Origin: Afifella pfennigii DSM 17143
GTDB lineage: Bacteria; Pseudomonadota; Alphaproteobacteria; Rhizobiales; Afifellaceae
Direction of reading: 5' to 3'
Length of the DNA: 64,000 nt
NCBI RefSeq assembly: GCF_000688515.1
Contig: NZ_JHZK01000016.1
Coordinates: 1-64,000, forward strand
Under the pieces are notes generated by a model, which saw only the letters and a list, made by a program, of their open reading frames with translations, had not been told where the DNA came from and ran no database searches. Position numbers and translations under genes: made by a program. The stretch's first letter is position 1. Every line of letters begins with the position of its first letter. Positions 25,256 to 34,263 of this stretch are shown one piece after another.

Positions 25256-26736
25256 ACCGGCAAGAGCTTCTCCTCGGCACGGCGGGGGCGGCGGCGCTGT
25301 CCGCCGCCAGCCTCTTCTACGCCGGCGGCGCGGCCCAGCCCCCGGCGCTGCAAGGCCGCCGGCGGCTTCTCATGCCGCCGCTCATCGATGCGACCGAGAC
25401 GGGACGTTGCAGCCTCACCGCGCAAACGGGCATGACCGCCTTGCGCGGCGGCCAGCCGACGCCCACGGCCGGCTATAACCAATCCTTCCTCGGCCCGACG
25501 CTGCGCCTTTCGCCCGGCAGCACGGCCATGCGCCTTCACAACGCTCTTCCCGAACCGACGACGACGCACTGGCACGGCCTGCTCGTGCCAGGGGAGAGTG
25601 ATGGCGGACCGCATCAGGTGATCGCGCCGGGCGATGCATGGGCGCCGGAGCTCGTCATCGACCAGCCGCCCTGCACCGCCTGGTATCATCCGCACATCCA
25701 CCGCCGCACCGCCCTGCAGGTGCATTGGGGGCTCGCCGGCGTCATCCATGTCAGCGACGGACGCGACGATGCGCGCGGCCTGCCGAGCCGCTATGGCATC
25801 GACGATCTCACACTCGTCCTGCAGGACCGCAGTCTCGATGCCTCAGGCCGCATGACCTACGACACCTCGATGATGACGCTGATGCACGGCGCGACCGGCG
25901 AGGATATCCTCGTCAACGGCCAGATCGGCGCCGTCGCCGCCGTGCCGAAGGCCATCGCGCGGCTGCGCCTGGTCAACGGCTCCAACGCCCGCATCTACTC
26001 GCTTTTCGTCGATGACGGGCGGCCCCTGCATCTGGTGGCGAGCGAGGGCGGCTTTCTGCCAGCGCCAACATCCCTGTCAGAGCTCGTTCTTTCCCCGGGA
26101 GAGCGAGCCGAAGTTCTCATCGATCTCACCGACGGACGGAACGTTCAGCTGATGAGCGGGCCGGATACCAATCAGGGGCCGAACGGCATGTTCGGGCGGA
26201 TGCAGCGGGTGCTGAACCGTGTCATCGACCGCTCCTTCCCGGTCCTGTCCGTCGCTGTTGACGAGACGCTGCCGGCGCGCATCACCGCCCTCCCGGAGGC
26301 CCTTGACGGATCCTTACCGGAGCTTGCCTCCGACAACCTCGCGACCCGCCGTTTCTCGCTCGATATGGGCCCGCAGGCGATGATGGGCATGATGAACGAC
26401 AACGGCGACCCGTTCGCCATCAATGGCCGCGCCTTCGACATGCGGCGCATCGATGCCGCCGTGAAGCTCGGCACCACCGAGCGCTGGGTGGTGGAAAGCA
26501 CCATGTTGCAGCATCCCTTCCATGTCCATGGCGCCTCGTTCCAGGTGGTGAGCGAGGATGGCGGCAGGCCGCGCCCGCAAAACGCCGGCTGGAAGGATAC
26601 GGTGCTGGTGCGCCAGCGCGCCGAGCTTCTGGTGCGCTTCAAGCAGCCGGCGCCGAAGGAATCGCCCTTCATGCTCCACTGCCACATCCTGGAACATGAA
26701 GATAGCGGCATGATGGGCCAGTTTACTGTGAGTTGA
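25252..26736 (+). CDS. multicopper oxidase, CueO/CopA-like
   Basis: A 494-residue three-cupredoxin oxidase that oxidises Cu(I) or phenols with O2 in the periplasm. Copper ligands are complete: HWHG (106-109), HPHIH (146-150), HPFHVHG and HCHILEHEDSGMM near the end, giving type 1, 2 and 3 sites with a Met axial ligand. The leader MNRQELLLGTAGAAALSAAS looks like a Tat signal in which the second arginine is Q, which is unusual. It is coupled to the cytochrome c gene. It lacks the long Met-rich insert of E. coli CueO. Confidence 0.9.
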   Translation: MNRQELLLGTAGAAALSAASLFYAGGAAQPPALQGRRRLLMPPLIDATETGRCSLTAQTGMTALRGGQPTPTAGYNQSFLGPTLRLSPGSTAMRLHNALPEPTTTHWHGLLVPGESDGGPHQVIAPGDAWAPELVIDQPPCTAWYHPHIHRRTALQVHWGLAGVIHVSDGRDDARGLPSRYGIDDLTLVLQDRSLDASGRMTYDTSMMTLMHGATGEDILVNGQIGAVAAVPKAIARLRLVNGSNARIYSLFVDDGRPLHLVASEGGFLPAPTSLSELVLSPGERAEVLIDLTDGRNVQLMSGPDTNQGPNGMFGRMQRVLNRVIDRSFPVLSVAVDETLPARITALPEALDGSLPELASDNLATRRFSLDMGPQAMMGMMNDNGDPFAINGRAFDMRRIDAAVKLGTTERWVVESTMLQHPFHVHGASFQVVSEDGGRPRPQNAGWKDTVLVRQRAELLVRFKQPAPKESPFMLHCHILEHEDSGMMGQFTVS

Positions 26737-26864
26737 GGAACCGAGCCCTCATACTTCTGGAAACAGCCGTGCTTTGCAGCCGGCGAGCGCGAAAGCCGCC
26801 CCGCTTTCCTTGCGTCGCCAGCTTCGTTATCGCCCTGCAAGACACAAAAACGGGAGAGGCGCGG

Positions 26865-28238
26865 TTGTTCCACGTCAGCGATATCCGGCCTTGCGCCGAA
26901 ACCGTCGCCGGACTTCTCGCCCGGGAAGGCGCTGCGGCCGGGCGGCCGGTGGCGGTGGTGACGCGCTCGGCCAGGGCGCTGACGCTCGTCGCCCTGGCGG
27001 CGCCGCGCCTGCCGGCGCCCGTCTTTCCCATCGACCCGGCCCTGCCGGAAGCTGCCATTGAGGATTTGCTGGCGCAGGCCGGGACCGATTTTCTCGTCGG
27101 CGAACGCCCGCTCGCCGGCGCCCGCTTCCTTGCGAGCGAGGAGGTACTGGCGGCGCGGACGTCTCATGGCGCGGCGGGACCTCTCTGGCCCGACAGCGCG
27201 GAAATCGCGCTCATCCTCGCTACCAGCGGCAGCTCCGGACGGCCGAAGGCGGTGATGCTTTCCGGTGCCAATCTTCACGCCGCCGCGCGCGCCAGTGCCG
27301 CCGCGGCACCGCTTCGGGCTGGCGATATCTGGTTCGCCTGCCTGCCGCTCTTTCATATCGGCGGCTTCTCCATCCTGGTGCGCACGGTACTCGCCGGCGC
27401 CGAGGCGCTGGTGGCGGAGAGGTTCGAGGCCGGGGCGGTGCTGGCCGCGCTGCGCGAGCGCCAAGTCACGCATCTATCGCTGGTGCCGGCGATGCTCGCC
27501 AAGCTGCTGGCCACCGAGGAGAGCCCGGCGCCGGAAAGCCTGCGTCATCTTATCCTCGGAGGGGCGGCGCTCGCCCCAGAGCTTGCCAGGCGCGCCGCGG
27601 CGCGCGGCTGGCCGGTGCAACCGAGCTACGGGATGAGCGAGACCGCCTCGCAGCTTGCCACCCTTGCCGCCCTTCCCCCTGGCTGGCAGGCCGGCTTCGT
27701 CGGCCCGCCGCTCACCGGCGCCGAAGTGGCGCTCGACGGCGCGGGGCGGCTGAAAGTGCGCGGCGCGACGGTGATGGCCGGCTACGCCAATCCGGCGCTC
27801 GCGCCCGGGGATGGGCTAGAGGATGGCTGGTTCACCACTTCCGACCTTGCCGAGATCGACGATTGCGGCGCCATCACCGTCCTCGGCCGGGCCGACGAGG
27901 CGATCGTCACGGGCGGCAAGAAGGTGATGCCGCAGCCTGTGGAAGCGCTGCTCGCCACCCTTTCGGGGATCGCCGCGGCCGGAGTTGCCGGCCGACCCGA
28001 TCCGATTTGGGGCGAGGTGGTGACGGCGGTCTATGCCGGCACGCTGGAGGAGCGCGCGGTTCTATCCTGGTGCCGTCAGAACGTTTCGGGCGCGATGCGC
28101 CCACGCGCGGCCTTGTGCGTTCCGGCCCTGCCGGTTCTTGCCAGCGGTAAGCCGGACCGCTCAGCCATCAAACGCCTCGCCGCCGGGAAGGATGTGGTGC
28201 GGGACGACGCCGATGCCGGCGGCGGCCGGCAAAGATAG
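26865..28238 (+). CDS. menE: o-succinylbenzoate--CoA ligase (MenE)
   Basis: An adenylate-forming acyl-CoA synthetase of the menaquinone pathway, activating o-succinylbenzoate with ATP and CoA. The AMP loop ATSGSSGRPKAVMLS, the YGMSETAS motif, the hinge TTSDLAEID and the GRADEAIVTGGKKVMP loop are all present. The TTG at 26865 is preferred because GGGAGAGG lies 6 bases before it; a longer frame from a TTG at 26733 would add 44 residues unlike the family. It converges on menC, with 78 bases of coding overlap at the 3' ends. The assignment rests on the adjacent men genes. Confidence 0.85.
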   Translation: MFHVSDIRPCAETVAGLLAREGAAAGRPVAVVTRSARALTLVALAAPRLPAPVFPIDPALPEAAIEDLLAQAGTDFLVGERPLAGARFLASEEVLAARTSHGAAGPLWPDSAEIALILATSGSSGRPKAVMLSGANLHAAARASAAAAPLRAGDIWFACLPLFHIGGFSILVRTVLAGAEALVAERFEAGAVLAALRERQVTHLSLVPAMLAKLLATEESPAPESLRHLILGGAALAPELARRAAARGWPVQPSYGMSETASQLATLAALPPGWQAGFVGPPLTGAEVALDGAGRLKVRGATVMAGYANPALAPGDGLEDGWFTTSDLAEIDDCGAITVLGRADEAIVTGGKKVMPQPVEALLATLSGIAAAGVAGRPDPIWGEVVTAVYAGTLEERAVLSWCRQNVSGAMRPRAALCVPALPVLASGKPDRSAIKRLAAGKDVVRDDADAGGGRQR

Positions 28239-29252
28239 GCACCCCTTCCTGATCGGCGGCGGCTGCGCCACGTCCTCGGCGAGCCAGGCAGAGGTCGCCA
28301 GGCCGTGCGTGGCGCAGGGCCGGCCCGGCAGGGCGGCAGCGAGATGCGCGGCGGCTGTGACGCCGAGAGCGGAATCGACGACGGAAGTTAGCACCGTCTC
28401 CACCCCCGCCGCCTTGGCCATCTGCGCCAGGCGCAGCGTGGCGGCGATGCCGCCGAGCCGCGCCGGCTTGGCGACAAGACGCTTCACGGCACGCGCCTCT
28501 AGCAAGGCCGAGGCGCCGAGGATTGGAAGGGATTCATCGGCGGCAATGGGAAACGGGGTCTTTGCCTGCAGGCGGGCGAGACCCTCCGGCGTCGGATCGG
28601 CAAGCGGCTCCTCCACGCCGTCGACGGAAAGGCCTTCCATATCGGCGAGCGCCTCCAGGAAGCGCCGCGCCTCCACCTCGCACCAGGCGCGGTTGGCGTC
28701 GAAGCGGAAGGCGAGCGCCGCGCCGGCTCGCGCCGCGACATCGCGCAGCGCTTCCAACTCCTCGGCGACGGGCGCGACGCCGACCTTGATCTTGGCCACC
28801 GCAAAGCCGCCCGCAGCGGCCCGCGCCGCCCGTTCAGGCGCCCCGGCATCGAGGCGGCCGAGGGCGGCATTCACCTTCACGGACGGGGCGGCGTCGGCGG
28901 AAAGATGGCGCGACAGAGGCAGGCCACGCGCCTTGGCGACAAGGTCGAGGAGCGCCGTCTCCAGGGCCCAGCGCGCTTCCGGCACGGCGATTGTCTCCAG
29001 CCCTTCCGCCAGGATCACGTCCGTCTCGCGGCCCGGCAAAGCGCGGGCCGCCGAGGCCAGAGCTGCGAACGCGGCCTCATGGCCGGCGGTGCTGGAGCTC
29101 GGCAGCGGCGCGCAATCGCCGTAGCCGGTCATGTCCTCCGCGCGGAGGATCAGAAGCATGCCGCGCCGCTCGGCGAGCGTCGCCCGTGCCGCCACCCAGG
29201 GCCGCACGAGCGGCAGGACGTAAGGGCGCAGCTTTGCCGCCGCGATACGCAT
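28161..29252 (-). CDS. menC: o-succinylbenzoate synthase (MenC)
   Basis: A 363-residue enolase-superfamily dehydratase making o-succinylbenzoate from SHCHC. The barrel residues are intact: KIK in FAVAKIKVG, FDANRAW, VEEPL, AADES and the distal lysine in VAKPARLGG. It starts 8 bases after menB. Alone it could be mistaken for a muconate-lactonising enzyme, but the men context settles it. Confidence 0.9.
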   Translation of the reverse strand: MRIAAAKLRPYVLPLVRPWVAARATLAERRGMLLILRAEDMTGYGDCAPLPSSSTAGHEAAFAALASAARALPGRETDVILAEGLETIAVPEARWALETALLDLVAKARGLPLSRHLSADAAPSVKVNAALGRLDAGAPERAARAAAGGFAVAKIKVGVAPVAEELEALRDVAARAGAALAFRFDANRAWCEVEARRFLEALADMEGLSVDGVEEPLADPTPEGLARLQAKTPFPIAADESLPILGASALLEARAVKRLVAKPARLGGIAATLRLAQMAKAAGVETVLTSVVDSALGVTAAAHLAAALPGRPCATHGLATSAWLAEDVAQPPPIRKGCLSLPAAAGIGVVPHHILPGGEAFDG

Positions 29253-29260
29253 AAAAAGCT

Positions 29261-30097
29261 CTAAGGCCGGCGTGGAAAGCGCGAGAAGTCAGGCGGTCGC
29301 TTCTGGTTGAAGGCGTTGCGGCCCTCCTGCCCCTCCTCGGTCATATAGAAGAGAGCCGTGGCGTTGCCGGCAAGCTCCTGGATGCCGGAAAGCCCGTCGG
29401 TCTCGGCGTTGAAGCCGGCTTTGAGGACGCGCAGCGCCGTCGGCGACAGGCGCAGCATCTGCCGGCACCAGGCCACCGTCTCCGCTTCCAGCCGTTCCAG
29501 CGGCACGACCGTGTTCACCATGCCCATATTCAGCGCCTCCTGCGCATCGTATTGACGGCACAGGAACCAGATTTCCTTCGCCTTCTTCAGGCCGACGGTG
29601 CGGGCCATCAGGCCGGCGCCGAGGCCGGCATCGAAGGAGCCGACGCGCGGCCCGGTCTGGCCGAAGCGAGCGTTGTCCGCGGCAATCGTGATGTCGCAAA
29701 CGAGCTGCAGGACGTTGCCACCGCCGATGGCATAGCCGGCGACCATGGCCACCACCGGCATCGGCAGGGTGCGGATCATCCGCTGTAGATCGAGGGCGTT
29801 CAGATGGTTGACGCCCTTCTCGTCACGGTAGCCGCCATCCTCGCCGCGCACCTTCTGGTCGCCGCCGGAGCAAAAGGCCTTGTCGCCCGCCCCGCAAAGG
29901 ATGACGACGCCGATTTCGGGGTCCAGCCGCGCCAGCTGCATGGCGTGCATGATCTCCTCCAGCGTCTCAGGGCGGAAGGCGTTGCGCACATGCGGGCGGT
30001 TGATGGTGATGCGGGCGATGCCCTCCGCCTTGTGGAAGAGAATGTCGGCGAAGTCCTCGCCCGGCACTTTCTGCCAGGCGACCGCATGGTCTGTCAT
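29261..30097 (-). CDS. menB: 1,4-dihydroxy-2-naphthoyl-CoA synthase (MenB)
   Basis: A 278-residue crotonase-fold enzyme closing the naphthoquinone ring of OSB-CoA. Very well conserved: [67 protein letters not shown] and the C-terminal [23 protein letters not shown]. It overlaps menD by 4 bases. Confidence 0.96.
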   Translation of the reverse strand: MTDHAVAWQKVPGEDFADILFHKAEGIARITINRPHVRNAFRPETLEEIMHAMQLARLDPEIGVVILCGAGDKAFCSGGDQKVRGEDGGYRDEKGVNHLNALDLQRMIRTLPMPVVAMVAGYAIGGGNVLQLVCDITIAADNARFGQTGPRVGSFDAGLGAGLMARTVGLKKAKEIWFLCRQYDAQEALNMGMVNTVVPLERLEAETVAWCRQMLRLSPTALRVLKAGFNAETDGLSGIQELAGNATALFYMTEEGQEGRNAFNQKRPPDFSRFPRRP

Positions 30098-31770
30098 GTT
30101 TGGCTTTCCTTTCTGGCGGCGTCAAAGAAGGCGCGGAAGCGGGCGAGGCTCCGGCCGCGATCGATGGCGAGGCGGACAAGGCTCGCGGATGGCTGCGACA
30201 GAGCGGCGATGAGCGCGGCGACGGCCGCCTCGTTGTCCGCGGCATCCTCCACCGCAAGCCCGAAGCCGCGGGCGACGGCAAGCTGATCGAAGGGGCGCGG
30301 CGTCAGCCAGCCGGCGTCAAATTCCGGCAGACCCGCCTGCGGCAGGTGGTCGAAGATGGCGCCGCCGCCATTGTCGAGAAGCAGGATGGCGAGCGGCAGG
30401 TCGCGCCCCAGCGCCAGAGCTCCGAGATCGTGCAGGAAGGCGAGATCGCCGACGATTGCAAGGCTCGGGCCGGAAGCGGCGGCGATGCCGAAGGCGGTGG
30501 AGAGGTTGCCGTCGATGCCGCTGAGGCCGCGATTGCCGAGAAGGCGAAGCGGCGTCGGCCCCGTGCCGGCGAGCCAGTCGGCGGCGCGAATGACAAGTGA
30601 GTTACCGAGAAAGACGGGCGTCTCCTCCGGCAGCGCTTGAAACAGGCGGCGAAGGACGGCGCCCTCGAAGGCTTGTGGTCCGGCACAGGCGGCCTCAGCT
30701 GCCTCCCCAGCCGCCCTGTCGAGGGCTCGCAACTCCTTCAGCCAGCCGGCGGGCGCCGGCGCGGCGCGCAGCGCCCGACAGAAATGCGCCTCGTCCGCCG
30801 TCACAAGATGGCTCGCGTTGCGACCCGGATCGGCAAGGCGCGGCGAGGCGCTAACGACGATCTGCGTGCATCCGCGCGCATTCTCCAGCCAAGTCTGCAC
30901 TGCCTTGGAGACCGGCGCACCGCCAAAGCGCAGGATCCAGTCCGGCACCGGTGCGGCGCGCGCCACCTGATCGGGATGCCGGAGAAGGCGCGCCTCGTCG
31001 GAGCCAAATCGCAGGCCGGAGAGGATATCGGCGAAAACCGGGACATTCAGGCGGCGGGCGAGTTCGAGGACCGCCTGGCTTGCGGGTGGCGACAGCGGCC
31101 GGCTGCCGCAGACGATGGCGCCCCTACTGCCGGCGGCGAGAATGCCGGCCAGGCTTGCCAACGTCTCCTCGTTCGGCGCGCACGATCCGACAAGCCGGAC
31201 CGGTGCACGGACGGCCGCCGGCTCCACGGCATCTGCAGGCACCAGCGGCTCGCGCAGCGGCAGGTTGATATGGACGGGGCCGGCGAGCGGCGCGCGGCTC
31301 GTCGCCACCGCCTCGGCGGCGAGGCCGGCAATCCAGGCGGAATCCGCCTCGGGTGGCGGAAGCTGCACGAATTTGCGCACATGAGCGCCAAACAACCCAA
31401 TCTGGTTCATGGTCTGATTGGCGCCGCAATCCTGCAGTTCCGGCGGGCGGTCGGCAGAAAGGAGGATGAGCGGCATCTCCCCCATGTTGGCCTCCACGAC
31501 GGCCGGCATCCAATTGGCGACGGCCGAACCGGAGGTGGCGACGAGGGCTACTGGATGGCCGGTCGACTTGGCGATGCCAAGGGCGAAGAAACCGGCGGAG
31601 CGCTCGTCCACGACCACGCGAACGACGAGGCCCTCCTGGCGCAGGGCGGCGAGCGTCAGAGGCGTGGAACGCGACCCCGGCGAGACGACGACATCGCGCA
31701 CACCCGCTGCCGCCAGACCGGCGAACAGCGCAGCCGCCCAGCGAAAGGTCTCTTCCGCCGAACTCCTCAT
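30094..31770 (-). CDS. menD: 2-succinyl-5-enolpyruvyl-6-hydroxy-3-cyclohexene-1-carboxylate synthase (MenD)
   Basis: A 558-residue thiamine-diphosphate enzyme that joins 2-oxoglutarate to isochorismate. Landmarks: [13 protein letters not shown], the catalytic glutamate region [16 protein letters not shown], the [18 protein letters not shown] segment, [18 protein letters not shown] and the ThDP-binding [14 protein letters not shown]. It overlaps menF and menB by 4 bases each. Confidence 0.95.
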   Translation of the reverse strand: MRSSAEETFRWAAALFAGLAAAGVRDVVVSPGSRSTPLTLAALRQEGLVVRVVVDERSAGFFALGIAKSTGHPVALVATSGSAVANWMPAVVEANMGEMPLILLSADRPPELQDCGANQTMNQIGLFGAHVRKFVQLPPPEADSAWIAGLAAEAVATSRAPLAGPVHINLPLREPLVPADAVEPAAVRAPVRLVGSCAPNEETLASLAGILAAGSRGAIVCGSRPLSPPASQAVLELARRLNVPVFADILSGLRFGSDEARLLRHPDQVARAAPVPDWILRFGGAPVSKAVQTWLENARGCTQIVVSASPRLADPGRNASHLVTADEAHFCRALRAAPAPAGWLKELRALDRAAGEAAEAACAGPQAFEGAVLRRLFQALPEETPVFLGNSLVIRAADWLAGTGPTPLRLLGNRGLSGIDGNLSTAFGIAAASGPSLAIVGDLAFLHDLGALALGRDLPLAILLLDNGGGAIFDHLPQAGLPEFDAGWLTPRPFDQLAVARGFGLAVEDAADNEAAVAALIAALSQPSASLVRLAIDRGRSLARFRAFFDAARKESQT

Positions 31771-33092
31771 TGCGCCTCGAACAGGCCGAGCATGGTGGCG
31801 AGCTTCATTTCAGTCTCGGCCCATTCAGCTTCGGGCTGCGATTCGGCCATGATGCCGGCGCCGGCCCAGAGTGTGGCACGCGCCCCCTCCACATAGGCGC
31901 TGCGCAAGATGACGGCCGCCTCGCCGTCACCGTCGCGGTCAATCCAGCCGGCGATACCGGAATAGAGCCCATTGCGCCGCTCGCCAATCTCTTTCAGCCA
32001 GTTGAGCGCCGCCAAGCGCGGAAAGCCTGAAACGGCGGGCGTCGGATGCAGGCTCTCCACCGCATCGATGAGGCTGACGCCCTGGCGCAGCTTGCCAGTG
32101 AGCGGGGTCCAGAGATGCGTGACGTGGCAAAGCCGCAAAAGTTCCGGCTTCGCAGGTCGTTCCAGCCTCTCGCAAATCTCGGCAAGCGCTGTTGCGATGG
32201 CATCGACTACCACCTGATGTTCGCGCTGCTCCTTCGGCGAGGCGAGCAGCGCCGCCTCGGCTCGCTCGTCCTCGTCTTTCGCACCAGAACGGCGGGCCGT
32301 GCCGGCCAGTGCGTCGCTCAAGACGTCCTCGCCCTGCTTGACGAGAAGCCGCTCGGGGCTCGCAGCGACGACATGACCGGGCCCGTGCGGCAGGGCGAAA
32401 ACGTTGGAGCCGGCGCCCGCTGCGGCCAGCCTATCGGCAAGATCGAGTGCGTGAAGAGGCGCGGAGAAGCCCAACTCAACCCGGCGGGCGAGAACCGCTT
32501 TCTGGAAGCGGCCCTCAGTGATGGCGCAAGTCGTTCGGTGCACCCGCTCGCACCACAACGCCTTATCGGGCTCGACCGTGCTGGCATCCAGAATAACCGC
32601 GTCTTTGTGCGGACGGCAGGAGAGCATGGAGGCCGCTGCCTCCAGCCAATCGCGGGCGATCGCTGCCGGATTGCGCCCGTCCAGATGTGCCGTGAGGACG
32701 GCGCTTTCCCGGCCAGCCTCGTGCCGCAGCAATACACGCGGCACATGGAAGGACATAACCGGCACTTCCTGAGCGGGCGGCAGAGCGAAGAAGGCAAGCG
32801 GCTTGGAAGCCGGCGAGCCGAGGATACGCCAGGGCGAGCTTTCACCGCACAAGTGGACCAGTTCCGCCCGTCCGCCCGCAAAGGCGGAGCCTTCGGCATA
32901 GAAGACCTTGTCACGTGAGGGTGTCATCCAACGGCAATCACCTCCGAGCGGGCCGCTTTGCGCCAGCGAACCGGGCGCAAGCTCAACGCTGAGGCTGACG
33001 ACTTGCCCTGGGGCGCTTGCCCTCACCTCGTCGCCGGCAGCGGCGATGGCGCGCTCCAACGCCCCCAGGATTCCCGGTGCGTCGGCGTTCAC
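31767..33092 (-). CDS. menF: isochorismate synthase (MenF)
   Basis: A chorismate-binding enzyme isomerising chorismate to isochorismate, the first committed step of the pathway. The C-terminal domain shows FQKAVLARRVEL, the ASPERLL and ALAGTARRSG segments, EHQVVVDAI, LHPTPAVSGFP and LYSGIAGWID. The GTG at 33092 has AAGGTG 5 bases upstream and is preferred to a TTG at 33125. First gene of menFDBC, transcribed away from the TVP38-like gene across about 280 bases. Confidence 0.92.
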   Translation of the reverse strand: MNADAPGILGALERAIAAAGDEVRASAPGQVVSLSVELAPGSLAQSGPLGGDCRWMTPSRDKVFYAEGSAFAGGRAELVHLCGESSPWRILGSPASKPLAFFALPPAQEVPVMSFHVPRVLLRHEAGRESAVLTAHLDGRNPAAIARDWLEAAASMLSCRPHKDAVILDASTVEPDKALWCERVHRTTCAITEGRFQKAVLARRVELGFSAPLHALDLADRLAAAGAGSNVFALPHGPGHVVAASPERLLVKQGEDVLSDALAGTARRSGAKDEDERAEAALLASPKEQREHQVVVDAIATALAEICERLERPAKPELLRLCHVTHLWTPLTGKLRQGVSLIDAVESLHPTPAVSGFPRLAALNWLKEIGERRNGLYSGIAGWIDRDGDGEAAVILRSAYVEGARATLWAGAGIMAESQPEAEWAETEMKLATMLGLFEAQ

Positions 33093-33376
33093 GATAGCAC
33101 CTTGCCGGTCACGCACGCGGCACAAGCGCGGGCGAAGAGAAGCGCCTGGCCGTACCTAGGTGCCAGATCCGGTCGAAACTGCAGACGCCTGCGATCGAGG
33201 CACGGGCAAATCATCGAAATCGCTCTCGGTCCGGCAACGACTTGCAGCATCACCCCCCGATCGCAACGCATCCCAGGCCAGTCCAAGCCACCATCTTGCA
33301 CATTGGAACTGATGCCATCGATCATCGGCTATCGACAAGCGCCCCATGCACCACTTTGCGAGCAAAACGTCGCGCA

Positions 33377-34111
33377 ATGCTAGACTGGATTCCCGATACA
33401 ACCCGACAATGGCCGTGGAAGCGCATCCTGGCCGGCATCGCTCTTTTGGCGGCCTTTGCGATCACCTACCTGCTCCTGCACCGTCTCAGCGCCGTGCGCC
33501 ACGTGACGGATACGGAAACACTCAAGGGGCTCCTTACCCATCTCGGCGTCGCCGGACCCATGCTGATCGTCGTCCTGATGGCGCTGGCGATCGTGATGAG
33601 CCCAATTCCGAGCGCACCAATCGCACTCGCTGCCGGGGCTGCTTACGGCCATTTCTGGGGAACGCTCTACGTCCTCATCGGGGCAGAGTTCGGGGCCCTT
33701 GTAGCGTTCGGAATCGCCCGCTTCATCGGCGGCCCGGCACTGCAGGACTGGCTTGCAAGGCAGGCCTCTACGAGCTTCCTGCGCCGGTTCCTACATTCTC
33801 AGAACGCGCTCATGGCGGCAATCGTCATCAGCCGCCTGATGCCGTTTCTGTCCTTCGACGTCATCAGCTACGCGGCCGGCGCTACACCAATCAAGCTCTG
33901 GCGGTTCGCCGCCGCCACGCTGCTTGGCATTTTGCCGGCGAGCTTCCTGCTCGCCCATTTCGGAGACGAGTTCGCCTCCGGCGATTTGCGGCGTGCTGCT
34001 CTGACCGTGCTGACGCTCGGCGCGCTTACCCTTCTGCCTTTCGCCTGGCGGGTCCTGCCGGCGCGAACGCGCAACGCCATCGCGCGGACGCTACGCCGCG
34101 ACCGTTCGTAG
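33377..34111 (+). CDS. TVP38/TMEM64 (DedA-like) family membrane protein
   Basis: A 244-residue polytopic inner-membrane protein. The SNARE-associated/VTT domain is visible in MSPIPSAPIALAAGAAYGHFWGTLYVLIGAEFGALVAFGIARFIG and RLMPFLSFDVISYAAG. VTT proteins are implicated in lipid or undecaprenyl-phosphate scramblase activity. ATG at 33377 starts just before the first helix region; its ribosome-binding site is weak. It lies upstream of a four-gene surface-polymer-like set, with a 152-base gap. Confidence 0.82.
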   Translation: MLDWIPDTTRQWPWKRILAGIALLAAFAITYLLLHRLSAVRHVTDTETLKGLLTHLGVAGPMLIVVLMALAIVMSPIPSAPIALAAGAAYGHFWGTLYVLIGAEFGALVAFGIARFIGGPALQDWLARQASTSFLRRFLHSQNALMAAIVISRLMPFLSFDVISYAAGATPIKLWRFAAATLLGILPASFLLAHFGDEFASGDLRRAALTVLTLGALTLLPFAWRVLPARTRNAIARTLRRDRS

Positions 34112-34263
34112 GCACCTGTCGCGACGGAACGATAAGGTTAGTCGGATGGGCTCAGCCATCGCCCGAAAGTGACTCTGCAGCAACGGAATCGAAAGGGGCG
34201 GTCATTAGCCTGCGCCGGTAAATTTCGAATATCCGGTCGCTTTCTTGCCGGTGGGGTTCAGCC

